Assembly (NCBI GenBank): GCA_900553415.1
Contig: USDH01000075.1
Location: forward strand, 1 to 7,518
Length of the DNA: 7,518 bases
From: an uncultured Collinsella sp.
GTDB taxonomy: Bacteria; Actinomycetota; Coriobacteriia; Coriobacteriales; Coriobacteriaceae
Direction of reading: 5' to 3'
The translations under genes and the position numbers were made by a program. The notes under the pieces were generated by a model, which saw only the letters and a list, made by a program, of their open reading frames with translations, did no database searches and was not told where the DNA came from. Position 1 is the stretch's first letter. Every line of letters starts with the position of its first letter. Shown here piece after piece: positions 1-6,474 of this stretch.

Positions 1-1
1 C

Positions 2-748
2 GCCGGTATCGCGACCACCGGCCGCGTTGCCTTCGCGAGCACCTTTGCCATGTTCGCAGCCGGCCGCGCTTTTGAGCAGGTCCGTAACTCCATCGGCTAC
101 CCGCACCTCAACGTTAAGATCGGTGCCACGCACGCCGGTATCTCGGTGGGCGAGGACGGCGCCACGCACCAGTGCTGCGAGGATATCGCCCTCATGCGCG
201 TCATCCCCGGCATGACCGTGATCGTTCCCGCCGACGACGTCGAGGCCCGCGCCGTGACGCGCGCCGCCTACGAGTGCGACGGTCCGGTGTACATGCGCTT
301 CGCCCGTTTGGCCTCGCCGGTTATCAACGACCCCGAGACTTACAAGTTCGAGTTGGGTAAGGGCATTGTCATGCGCGAGGGCGCCGATGTGACCATCATC
401 GCCTGCGGCCTGATGGTCGGCGAGGCTCTCGAAGCCGCCGAGCAGCTCGCCGCCGAGGGCATCGACGCCGAGGTCATTAACATGCACACCATCAAGCCCA
501 TCGATGCCGACCTGATCGTCAAGAGCGCCACCAAGACCGGCCACGTCGTGACTGTCGAGGAGCACTCTGTGATCGGTGGCCTGGGCAGCGCCGTTGCCGA
601 CGTCCTGTGCGAGCAGTGCCCGACGCCGCTCAAGAAGATCGGCGTCAACGACACCTTCGGCGAGTCCGGCCCGGGCGCCGAGCTCCTGCACAAGTACGGC
701 CTGGATGCCGCCAACATCGTGGCAACCACCAAGGAGTTCTTGGCCTAG
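2..748 (+). CDS. Transketolase, C-terminal subunit (5' end outside window)
   Basis: Part of a split transketolase, the thiamine-diphosphate enzyme of the non-oxidative pentose phosphate pathway that moves two-carbon units between sugar phosphates in the cytoplasm. The visible 248 residues are in frame from base 2 to the TAG at 746-748. They cover most of the pyrimidine-binding domain (GRVAFASTFAMFAAGRAFEQ, then GATHAGISVGEDGATHQ, the substrate-loop histidines typical of transketolases) and the C-terminal domain (VTIIACGLMVGEALEAAEQL, VVTVEEHSVIGGLGSAVADV). Stand-alone C-terminal subunits are usually about 310 residues, so about 60 residues, including the expected catalytic glutamate region, lie upstream of the window; the N-terminal subunit gene is expected just before it. 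The alternative, DXP synthase, is less likely because the GATH...GEDG loop and the length fit the split transketolase family. A strong terminator follows 45 bases downstream, so this is the last gene of its operon. Confidence 0.93.
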   Translation, partial: AGIATTGRVAFASTFAMFAAGRAFEQVRNSIGYPHLNVKIGATHAGISVGEDGATHQCCEDIALMRVIPGMTVIVPADDVEARAVTRAAYECDGPVYMRFARLASPVINDPETYKFELGKGIVMREGADVTIIACGLMVGEALEAAEQLAAEGIDAEVINMHTIKPIDADLIVKSATKTGHVVTVEEHSVIGGLGSAVADVLCEQCPTPLKKIGVNDTFGESGPGAELLHKYGLDAANIVATTKEFLA

Positions 749-792
749 GGCAAGACGAGGCAAAGTATCGCTTCAGCAACCGTATGCAATCC

Positions 793-833
793 AAAACAGG
801 GGCGTCCTCAAAGAGGACGCCCCTGTTTTTTTG
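793..833 (+). terminator. Strong intrinsic terminator after the transketolase gene
   Basis: A perfect inverted repeat: 793-809 pairs with 813-829 (core ACAGGGGCGTCCTC / GAGGACGCCCCTGT) around a 3-nt AAA loop, running into T826-T832. The GC-rich core and the T-tract are those of a rho-independent terminator. The A-run at 793-796 gives it only weak potential on the other strand. Confidence 0.93.
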
Positions 834-974
834 TCGGCAACAAACAAATTAGGCCCGCACCAAGTAAGGGCTTTCTCCGGGAAACGGGCCCAGACCAGCA
901 AAGTGCAATTCAGACCCTCCCAACTTTGTGTGCACGGCATCTCAAGCTGGTGCGTCGGCCCCCTAGTGGTCGCA

Positions 975-1097
975 GGCCGGACACAGGGTTACTTTCCAAA
1001 TCTTTCCGCAGGACGGAGGAGCCCCCGCCGCACGTAGTGCGCAGCGGAGGCTCCGACATGTCCGAGGACGATTTGGAAAGTAGCCCTGTGTCCGGCC
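975..1097. repeat. Long imperfect palindrome, REP/MITE-like intergenic repeat
   Basis: Outer arms 975-1002 and 1070-1097 are complementary over 28 bases with a single T989:G1083 wobble; the left arm begins GGCCGGACACAGGG and ends TTTCCAAATC. Inside lie shorter nested pairs: GGAC 1011-1014 / GTCC 1060-1063, GGAGCC 1018-1023 / GGCTCC 1049-1054, and CGCAC 1029-1033 / GTGCG 1037-1041 around a GTA loop. The whole can fold into one long branched hairpin as RNA or extruded DNA. It carries no transposase and no T-run, so it is not a simple terminator. I infer a non-autonomous or REP-type repeat family; only other copies in the genome would prove that. No clear target-site duplication is seen. Confidence 0.75.
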
Positions 1098-1149
1098 GGA
1101 GGGACCCAAACACGGCCATGCTTCTTATGTGCAGCAAAGCTAATGCTGC

Positions 1150-1155
1150 TAAAAT
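1150..1155 (+). promoter_or_regulatory. Possible -10 box for ftsEX
   Basis: TAAAAT matches 5 of 6 positions of the sigma70-type -10 consensus and lies in the most AT-rich part of the spacer, 45 bases before the ftsE start. No good -35 box is found 16-18 bases upstream, so this is tentative. A small hairpin (1131-1149) abuts it. Confidence 0.3.
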
Positions 1156-1200
1156 ATTAAGCGCTCATGTAGTTTAAACGCACGACGATAAGGAGCACCA

Positions 1201-2421
1201 GTGGGTAACCACTTCCGTACCTCCGGTGCGGGCGATGATGCCCCCAAGACGCAGACGGGCGTCCAGGGCAGTCGTTTCGCCACTCCGGATTCAGAGGGCC
1301 AGCCTGTTGCTCAGGCCCCCGTTCAGCCGGCAGATCAGGCACAGCCGGCATCCGATCCCTTTGCCTACAATCCAACCAGCGATGTCGCGCTTTCCGGCGC
1401 GGCGGGTTTTGAGCCCGTTCAGGCCGTGACCGCTCGCGTGGAGCAGCCTCAGGCTGGCGCCGCCACGCCGCAGCCTACCATGGCCGGCATTCCCGACCCC
1501 ATGGCCCCTGCGACGCCGGCTCCTCAGCCTGCGCAGTCCGGTCTCTTTGCCGCCATTCCCGATCCCACGCAGCCTGCTGCCCCGGTGGTCGAGAGCGATC
1601 AGGCCGCCGAGGTCGCAAGCCTCGATAACGCGCTCAACAACCCCGATTTTACGTCGGTGTTTGCGCCCATCGATCCGCAGGCCAGCCGCAAGAAGATGGC
1701 CAAGCAGGCCGGTGTCGAGCCCGTCATCCTTATGGAGCATGTCACCAAGATCTATCCGGCACAGCCCAACAAGCCTGCACTCGACGACATCAACATCGAG
1801 ATCTATCCGGGCGAGTTCGTCTTCCTGGTCGGTCATTCCGGCTCGGGTAAGACCACGCTGCTGTCGACGCTCAACCGCGACGTCAAGCCGACGAGTGGCC
1901 GCATCCTGGTTGCCGGTCAGGACCTCATGAAGATCAAGAACCGCAAGGTTCCGTTCCTGCGCCGCCAGATTGGCGCCGTGTTCCAGGACTTTAAGCTTCT
2001 GCCGCAAAAGACCGCCTACGAAAACGTGGCGTTTGCCCTGCAGTGCATCGGCAAGCCCAAGGGCGTCATTCGCAGCCAGGTGCCCGAGGTGCTGCGTCTG
2101 GTCGGTCTTGCCGATCAGATGGACTCGCTGCCCGACCAGCTTTCCGGTGGCGAGCAGCAGCGCGTCGCCGTCGCCCGCGCTATGGTCAACCGTCCGCCGC
2201 TGCTGATCTGCGACGAGCCCACGGGTAACCTCGACCCGGCGATCTCGCTGGGCATCATGAAGCTGCTCGAGCGTATTAACCGCACCGGCACCACCGTGAT
2301 CGTCGCCACGCACGACCGCGAGATGGTCGATAGCATGCACCGTCGCGTGATCGCCCTCGAGGGCGGCCACGTTATCCGCGACCAGGAGAGGGGAGGTTAC
2401 GGCAACTATGGCACCAACTAA
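1201..2421 (+). CDS. ftsE: Cell-division ATP-binding protein FtsE with long N-terminal extension
   Basis: ABC-type ATPase that pairs with membrane protein FtsX and, by ATP hydrolysis at the division site, activates septal peptidoglycan hydrolases. The ABC domain runs from about residue 174 to the end: Walker A GHSGSGKTT 211-219, Q-loop Q262, signature LSGGEQQR 314-321, Walker B LLICDEP 334-340 (D338, E339) and switch H371. VFQDFKLL and the neighbouring ftsX gene mark it as FtsE rather than a LolD/MacB-type transporter ATPase. At 406 residues it is far longer than the usual 220-230, because residues 1-173 form a low-complexity Ala/Pro/Gln-rich tract with no recognised domain, ending in a short basic patch (RKKMAK). 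The GTG start is well supported: AAGGAG at 1190-1195 lies 5 nt upstream, and an in-frame TAA at 1189-1191 rules out an earlier start. Internal ATGs lack ribosome sites. The stop overlaps ftsX by 14 nt. Confidence 0.95.
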   Translation: MGNHFRTSGAGDDAPKTQTGVQGSRFATPDSEGQPVAQAPVQPADQAQPASDPFAYNPTSDVALSGAAGFEPVQAVTARVEQPQAGAATPQPTMAGIPDPMAPATPAPQPAQSGLFAAIPDPTQPAAPVVESDQAAEVASLDNALNNPDFTSVFAPIDPQASRKKMAKQAGVEPVILMEHVTKIYPAQPNKPALDDINIEIYPGEFVFLVGHSGSGKTTLLSTLNRDVKPTSGRILVAGQDLMKIKNRKVPFLRRQIGAVFQDFKLLPQKTAYENVAFALQCIGKPKGVIRSQVPEVLRLVGLADQMDSLPDQLSGGEQQRVAVARAMVNRPPLLICDEPTGNLDPAISLGIMKLLERINRTGTTVIVATHDREMVDSMHRRVIALEGGHVIRDQERGGYGNYGTN

Positions 2422-3328
2422 CGTGGGCTACTCCTTCAAAGAGGCAATCAGTCACTTCTTCCGTAACTGGACTACCTCGCTCGGCGCCGTCATCACGATC
2501 TTCCTTTCGCTGTTTATCATCGGCCTGTTCATCATGGGCTCCGCGATGCTGAACTCCGTGATCGGCACCGTCGAGGATCAGGTTGTCATCAACGCGTTCA
2601 TTAGCGATGACGCCGATCAGGCCGATGTTCAGGCTTTTGAGGCCGAGCTTAAGACGTGGAATAACGTCAAGTCCGTGACCTATAAGGACAAGGACGACGC
2701 GCTGGCCGAGTATACGAGCAAGATGTCGGGCAACGCCGACGCCACCATGAGCGCGCTCGATGGCCAGAACCCGCTGCCGGCTTCGTTTGCAATTGAGATG
2801 GACGATCCGTCCAAGGTCGAGAGCACGGCCCAGAAGCTCAAGAAGAACGCCGACTTCCAGAAGATCGCGGATGACGGCGACGTCAACGCGAGCGTGCTGT
2901 ACGGCCAAGAGGAAGTGAGCCGCCTGTTCCAGGTGACCAACTACATCCGTATCGCCGCCGTGGTGCTCGTTGGCCTTCTGACCTTTATCGCATTCATCTT
3001 CATCAACAACACGATTCGCCTGTCCATCACGGCGCGTCGTCGTGAGATTGCGATTATGCGTCTGGTCGGCGCCAGCAACGGCTTCATTCGCGGCCCGTTT
3101 ATCACCGAGGGCGTACTGCAGGCCATTTTGGGCTCGCTGCTTTCCATCGGCGTTCTGGAGCTGCTGCGCAATCTGATGATTCCGCGTTTGCAGGAGAGCA
3201 TCGGCTGGATGTCGTTTGCCCTGCCGATGCAGTACTACCTGGTGACCTATGCTGCGCTGATTCTGGTCGGCGTGATTATCGGCCTCTTTGGTTCTGCCAT
3301 CGCCATGCGTCGCTACCTGCGCGTGTAG
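2408..3328 (+). CDS. ftsX: Cell-division permease-like protein FtsX
   Basis: Membrane partner of FtsE; its extracytoplasmic domain is known in other bacteria to bind and switch on peptidoglycan hydrolases or their activators. The 306 residues show the family layout: cytoplasmic N-terminus, TM1 about 25-47, extracytoplasmic domain about 48-178 (with the conserved NPLPASF at 121-127), TM2 about 179-200, TM3 about 234-257 and TM4 about 277-300. Between TM2 and TM3 lies the cytoplasmic stretch RRREIAIMRLVGASNGFIRG (210-229), the coupling region typical of FtsX. Length is normal. ATG 2408 lies inside the end of ftsE, with GGGAGG at 2391-2396 eleven nt upstream, so the two are very likely translationally coupled and made in matched amounts. 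A terminator follows 24 bases after the stop, so no hydrolase gene is co-transcribed downstream. Confidence 0.96.
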   Translation: MAPTNVGYSFKEAISHFFRNWTTSLGAVITIFLSLFIIGLFIMGSAMLNSVIGTVEDQVVINAFISDDADQADVQAFEAELKTWNNVKSVTYKDKDDALAEYTSKMSGNADATMSALDGQNPLPASFAIEMDDPSKVESTAQKLKKNADFQKIADDGDVNASVLYGQEEVSRLFQVTNYIRIAAVVLVGLLTFIAFIFINNTIRLSITARRREIAIMRLVGASNGFIRGPFITEGVLQAILGSLLSIGVLELLRNLMIPRLQESIGWMSFALPMQYYLVTYAALILVGVIIGLFGSAIAMRRYLRV

Positions 3329-3352
3329 GCATGCCTGGAATTCATCCCTTCC

Positions 3353-3386
3353 AACGGGTCGTCTCTTATGGGGCGGCCCGTTTTTT
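3353..3386 (+). terminator. Intrinsic terminator after ftsX
   Basis: AACGGGTCGTC (3353-3363) pairs with GGCGGCCCGTT (3372-3382), 11 pairs including two G:T wobbles, with an 8-nt loop. The stem runs straight into six T residues (3381-3386). Ends the ftsEX unit. Confidence 0.9.
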
Positions 3387-3413
3387 GTCCCCTAGGGACC
3401 ATTTGGGTAGACT
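3385..3413 (+). promoter_or_regulatory. Candidate promoter for rnr
   Basis: A -35-like TTGTCC (3385-3390) and a -10-like TAGACT (3408-3413) are separated by exactly 17 bases; each matches 4 of 6 consensus positions. The -35 box overlaps the T-tract of the ftsX terminator. A 13-bp palindrome GTCCC-CTA-GGGAC (3387-3399) spans the -35 and spacer and could be an operator or chance. Predicted transcription start is near 3420, giving a leader of about 30 nt. Confidence 0.45.
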
Positions 3414-3451
3414 CTTGGGATGTAAACGGCAATCGATAGTTAGGAGGCGCC

Positions 3452-5587
3452 ATGGGGCGCAATAACAAGCATAAGCGTGGAGCTCGCAATAAGCGCGGGC
3501 CGGTGCGCAGCGACCGCCGTCCGAGCCTGACCGGGCGCGTGCAGCTCCATGAGCACAGTGCCTATGTCATAACCGAGAATGGCGACTACAAGGTCATGGG
3601 CCGCGGTAAGCGCGAGATCATGGATGGCGATACCGTTGCCGTGAGCATTAAGAACAGCCCGCATGGCGAGCGTCGCGCCGTGATCGAGGGCGTGGTTGAG
3701 CGCGCGGCTATAAGCGTGGTGGGCACGTACCAGACCGCCGGTCCGCTCGGTGTGATTGAGCCGCTCGATTCGCGCCTGAAGGCCGACTTCTTCATTTTGC
3801 CCGAGGATACCTCGGCGGATCGTCTGGGTGTCCACCCGGGTGATGCTGTTGTCGCGCGCATTTTGACCTACCCGACGCGCCTGGAATCGGGCACTGTGAC
3901 GATCGAACGCCGCATTGGCGGAGATGACGCGCCCGATTTGGGCGTTCAATATGTGATGGCGCGTTACGGCTATACCGATAGCTATCCCGAGGCCGCGCTA
4001 GACGAGGCCGAGGGGCTTTCGCTCGATGTGTCCGCGGCGCTTAAGGACCCGCTCCGCCGCGATCTGCGCGACCGCTTTGTCATCACGATCGACCCGGTCG
4101 ACGCACGCGACTTTGACGATGCCATTTCGCTGGAGCGTACGCCCGAGGGTGGCTACAAGCTGGGCGTGCATATCGCCGACGTTTCACACTATGTGGCTTG
4201 GGACGGGCATATCGATCTTGAGGCTCGCCATCGTACGACATCGGTTTATCTGGCCGATCGCGTGCTTCCCATGCTGCCCGAACGCCTGTCCTGTGACCTG
4301 TGCTCGCTTCGCCCTGACGAGGACCGTCTTGCGTTTACCGTCGATATCGAGCTCGATGAGCAGGGTCGCGTGCGGCATTACAATCCGTATCCCAGCGTAA
4401 TTCGCTCGCGTGTGCGTATGGACTATGACGGCGCCGAGGCGCTGCTGGTGCGTGCCGGCGCGGTTGAGTATTCGGTGCTGGAAGGCGCCGCTGAAGATGT
4501 TGCGGCCGCTGAGACCTCGCGCGAGGAAGCGCTTGAGCGCGGTCTTGCGTGCGAGGAGACCGCCCGCGGCTACAACATCGACCTCGGCGATTTCCTTGTC
4601 GCCGCTAACGAACTCGCCGAACTTCGCCGTCGCATTCGTCGTGCTCGCGGCTCAGTCGATTTTGACACGGTCGAGATTCGCGCTCTATTGGATGAGGACG
4701 GAGCACCCGTGCAGATTGTGGCGCGCGAGCGTTCGTGTGCCACGTCGCTTATCGAGGAAGCCATGCTACTCGCCAACGAGTGCGTTGCAGAGTGGCTGGC
4801 AGACCGTGATATCGAGGCCTGCTATCGCGTGCATGAGGATCCGAGCCCCGATAGCCTGCACGGTGCCGCCGTTGCGCTGGCGCAGCTAGGCATCATCGAC
4901 GATCGCCGTGCTGCCGGTATTGCCCTGGGGAGTCCCGATGAGCTGCAGGCTGCAGTCGATGCTGCCGCCGGTACGGCCAACGCACCGCTCGTCAACACGC
5001 TGCTTCTGCGCAGCATGCAGCGCGCGCTGTACAAGCCGCGCAACGAGGGCCACTTTGCGCTCGCCGCGCCGTGCTACTGTCACTTTACGAGTCCCATCCG
5101 TCGCTACCCCGATCTGGTGGTGCACCGCGTACTCAAGCTGCAGTTGGCCTATGAGCAGCTCGGCGGCAAGGACGCCTTGGTCCGTACGCCGCGGCTGATC
5201 GGCAAGGGGCGCGAGTCGCTGCCGCGCATTCTGCCGCAGATCTGCCGCGCATGCAGCGATGCCGAGCGCGCGGCAGATGCCGCCAGCCATGCGACGCAAA
5301 AGATCAAGATTGCCCAGTACTATGAGGACCGTCTGGGCGAGCGTTATGCCGGAACCGTCTCGTGGGTTAGCAGCATGGGCCTCTTTGTGCGCTTGGACCT
5401 GACGCAGGTCGAAGGCTTGGTTTCGATCAAGAGCCTGGGCAACGAGTGGTTCGAGTTCGACGAGGATGCGCTTACGCTGACGGGCGCCGACACGGGGACT
5501 CGCTATGAACTGGGCCAGCGCGTGATTATCGAGGTCTCGCGCGTCAATACCACGCGTGGGCACTTGGACTTTAAGCTTATCCATTAG
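3452..5587 (+). CDS. rnr: Ribonuclease R (3'-5' exoribonuclease, RNB family)
   Basis: Processive 3'-5' exoribonuclease that degrades structured RNA and takes part in mRNA and rRNA quality control. After a very basic N-terminus (residues 1-24, rich in Lys, Arg and Asn) come two cold-shock-like RNA-binding domains (about 28-68 and 88-155), the RNB catalytic domain (from about 203) and an S1 domain (about 630-711). The catalytic motif IDPVDARDFDDA supplies the four metal-binding aspartates D214, D220, D222 and D223. HFTSPIRRYPDLVVHRVL (544-561) is the second hallmark RNB motif, and GTVSWVSSMGLFVRL opens the S1 fold. At 711 residues it resembles Gram-positive forms; it lacks the N-terminal helix-turn-helix and the long basic C-terminal tail of the E. 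coli enzyme. TAGGAGG (3441-3447) lies 4 nt before the ATG. smpB, a frequent neighbour of rnr or ftsX in other Gram-positives, is not seen here. Confidence 0.95.
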   Translation: MGRNNKHKRGARNKRGPVRSDRRPSLTGRVQLHEHSAYVITENGDYKVMGRGKREIMDGDTVAVSIKNSPHGERRAVIEGVVERAAISVVGTYQTAGPLGVIEPLDSRLKADFFILPEDTSADRLGVHPGDAVVARILTYPTRLESGTVTIERRIGGDDAPDLGVQYVMARYGYTDSYPEAALDEAEGLSLDVSAALKDPLRRDLRDRFVITIDPVDARDFDDAISLERTPEGGYKLGVHIADVSHYVAWDGHIDLEARHRTTSVYLADRVLPMLPERLSCDLCSLRPDEDRLAFTVDIELDEQGRVRHYNPYPSVIRSRVRMDYDGAEALLVRAGAVEYSVLEGAAEDVAAAETSREEALERGLACEETARGYNIDLGDFLVAANELAELRRRIRRARGSVDFDTVEIRALLDEDGAPVQIVARERSCATSLIEEAMLLANECVAEWLADRDIEACYRVHEDPSPDSLHGAAVALAQLGIIDDRRAAGIALGSPDELQAAVDAAAGTANAPLVNTLLLRSMQRALYKPRNEGHFALAAPCYCHFTSPIRRYPDLVVHRVLKLQLAYEQLGGKDALVRTPRLIGKGRESLPRILPQICRACSDAERAADAASHATQKIKIAQYYEDRLGERYAGTVSWVSSMGLFVRLDLTQVEGLVSIKSLGNEWFEFDEDALTLTGADTGTRYELGQRVIIEVSRVNTTRGHLDFKLIH

Positions 5588-5612
5588 CCAAATCCCGACT
5601 CATGGTGGGGGA

Positions 5613-5644
5613 GCGGAGGGCGGTCTTTCGGGACCGCCCTTCGC
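5613..5644 (+). terminator. Hairpin, probable terminator after rnr
   Basis: GCGGAGGGCGGTC (5613-5625) pairs with GACCGCCCTTCGC (5632-5644), 13 pairs with one G:T wobble and a 6-nt loop (TTTCGG). It starts 25 bases after the rnr stop. The T-tract is weak (ATTTGAAT follows), so termination may be partial, or the stem may mainly protect the 3' end. Confidence 0.65.
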
Positions 5645-5685
5645 ATTTGAATCGTGGCTACCTTGCCGTCTGCTCGGCCGACCGC

Positions 5686-5746
5686 TTACCTGCTATTTGA
5701 GAGGTAAAACCTACCAAAATAAACCTGTCCCTTTTTGGCAGGTTTA
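5686..5746. repeat. Cluster of ACCT/AGGT half-sites upstream of the recombinase (possible res site or operator)
   Basis: Five related short motifs occur in 61 bases: TTACCT 5686-5691, AGGTAAA 5702-5708 (inverted), AAACCTACC 5707-5715, AAACCTGTC 5721-5729, and GGCAGGTTT 5737-5745 (inverted). They form two alternative palindromes sharing the last arm. One is 5720-5729 with 5737-5746 (10 pairs, one G:T, 7-nt centre). The other is 5707-5719 with 5733-5745 (12 of 13 paired, 13-nt centre). Tandem and inverted half-sites next to a serine recombinase gene are what one expects of a res-type crossover site or an autoregulatory operator. The assignment is inference from position and symmetry. Confidence 0.5.
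5697..5725 (+). promoter_or_regulatory. Weak candidate promoter for the recombinase gene
   Basis: TTGAGA (5697-5702, 5 of 6 matches to the -35 consensus) is followed after 17 bases by TAAACC (5720-5725, 3 of 6). The boxes lie inside the half-site cluster, so a protein bound to those sites would occlude them. The -10 is poor and the call is tentative. Confidence 0.3.
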
Positions 5747-5764
5747 CAAGAAAGCGGGGATGAG

Positions 5765-6370
5765 ATGGCGACGGTGTACGGTTATGCGCGGGTGAGTTCG
5801 CGCGATCAGAACCTTAATCGGCAGCTGGATGCGCTGGGCGCCTATGGCGTGGGCTCGGCGAATATTTATGCCGACCATGCGAGCGGCAAGGACTTCGATC
5901 GACCGCGTTATCGCGAGCTGCTACACGTCCTGGGAGACGGGGACGTGCTGGTGGTGCTTTCTATCGACCGACTTGGTCGTAATTACTCCGAGATTCTTGA
6001 GGAATGGCGACGCATTACCAAGGAGCTCGGGGTTGCCATTGTGGTGTTGGATATGCCATTGCTTGACACGCGCGTCAGGGCCAGCGGCGCGCCGGATGTG
6101 ACCAACACCCTGATTGCCGATATTGTGCTGCAACTGCTGAGCTACGTGGCGCAGGTGGAGCGCGAGAATATCCATCGGCGCCAGGCGGAGGGAATTGCAG
6201 CGGCGCGGGCGCGAGGGGTCCGTTTCGGTCGACCTCGCAAGCCGTGCCCTCCTCAGTTTGAGCTGGTGCGCGATAGCTATGAGGCGGGCGATATTACCCG
6301 CAGCCAGGCAGCAAAGTGCTTGGGCGTGTGCGTGGGGACGTTCGATCGCTGGATGCGCGAGGCGGGGTAG
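5765..6370 (+). CDS. Small serine recombinase (resolvase/invertase family)
   Basis: Site-specific DNA recombinase that cuts and rejoins DNA through a 5'-phosphoserine link. The 201 residues have an N-terminal catalytic domain (about 1-125) with YARVSSRDQN, where S11 is the expected nucleophile and R9 its partner, and the catalytic triad-like D68, R69, R72 in SIDRLGRN. The long E-helix follows (about 124-146, LSYVAQVERENIHRRQ), then a GRPRK arm (155-159) that should lie in the minor groove, and a helix-turn-helix (about 165-200, ITRSQAAKCLGVCVGTFDRW). It looks intact. ATG 5765 is chosen because GGGGA (5756-5760) is 4 nt upstream and the protein then starts like family members; the in-frame TTG at 5735 lies inside the upstream palindrome and would add ten unconserved residues. 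Partner sites are probably the half-site cluster just upstream. Whether it resolves, inverts or belongs to a decayed mobile element cannot be told from this window. Confidence 0.92.
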   Translation: MATVYGYARVSSRDQNLNRQLDALGAYGVGSANIYADHASGKDFDRPRYRELLHVLGDGDVLVVLSIDRLGRNYSEILEEWRRITKELGVAIVVLDMPLLDTRVRASGAPDVTNTLIADIVLQLLSYVAQVERENIHRRQAEGIAAARARGVRFGRPRKPCPPQFELVRDSYEAGDITRSQAAKCLGVCVGTFDRWMREAG

Positions 6371-6474
6371 GGGTTTGCGTCGCATTGTCGCTTCCTGTTG
6401 CGATTCAAATTTTGATACGGTGACGATGTCATTTGGGGCTACACTCGCTGATATTCAAAAAAGGAGGTAGGCCC

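Larger units (their letters stand above)
834..1200. other. Gene-free spacer before ftsE
   Basis: 367 bases with no convincing gene. The first part holds a GGCCCG (852-857) / CGGGCC (885-890) inverted pair with a 27-nt spacing, of unknown meaning. The middle is taken up by the long palindromic element at 975-1097. The last 100 bases turn AT-rich and hold a small hairpin (GCAGCA 1131-1136 / TGCTGC 1144-1149), a TAAAAT box at 1150-1155 and the ftsE ribosome site. Overlapping short open frames on both strands here arise from the palindrome and have no ribosome sites I would trust. Confidence 0.7.

Noticed and set aside
843..895. Possible riboswitch or small RNA from the GGCCCG/CGGGCC pair after the transketolase terminator
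   Set aside because: Only six pairs with a wide loop, no known aptamer core recognised, and no gene start close by.
1131..1160. GCAGCA/TGCTGC hairpin followed by AT-rich bases as a terminator
   Set aside because: The stem is short and no T-run follows; it lies just before the ftsE ribosome site, where termination would be unexpected.
926..1177. 83-codon + strand and 75-codon - strand frames in the spacer before ftsE
   Set aside because: Both are explained by the palindromic repeat; no good ribosome site and no recognisable fold.
1291..2370. Long open frame of 359 codons on the minus strand, antisense to ftsE
   Set aside because: It mirrors a GC-rich gene whose third positions avoid stop codons in this frame; the peptide is low-complexity, unlike any family I know, and ftsE opposite is certain.
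2372..2908. Minus-strand open frame of 178 codons across the ftsE/ftsX junction
   Set aside because: Antisense shadow of two confidently identified genes; no family resemblance.
5735..5764. Earlier TTG start for the recombinase
   Set aside because: It has no ribosome site, lies in the half-site cluster and adds residues not typical of the family; ATG 5765 fits better.
6433..6474. Earlier TTG start for the VanZ-like protein
   Set aside because: The near-perfect Shine-Dalgarno at 6461-6468 is placed exactly for TTG 6475, and the extra 14 residues precede the first membrane segment without benefit.
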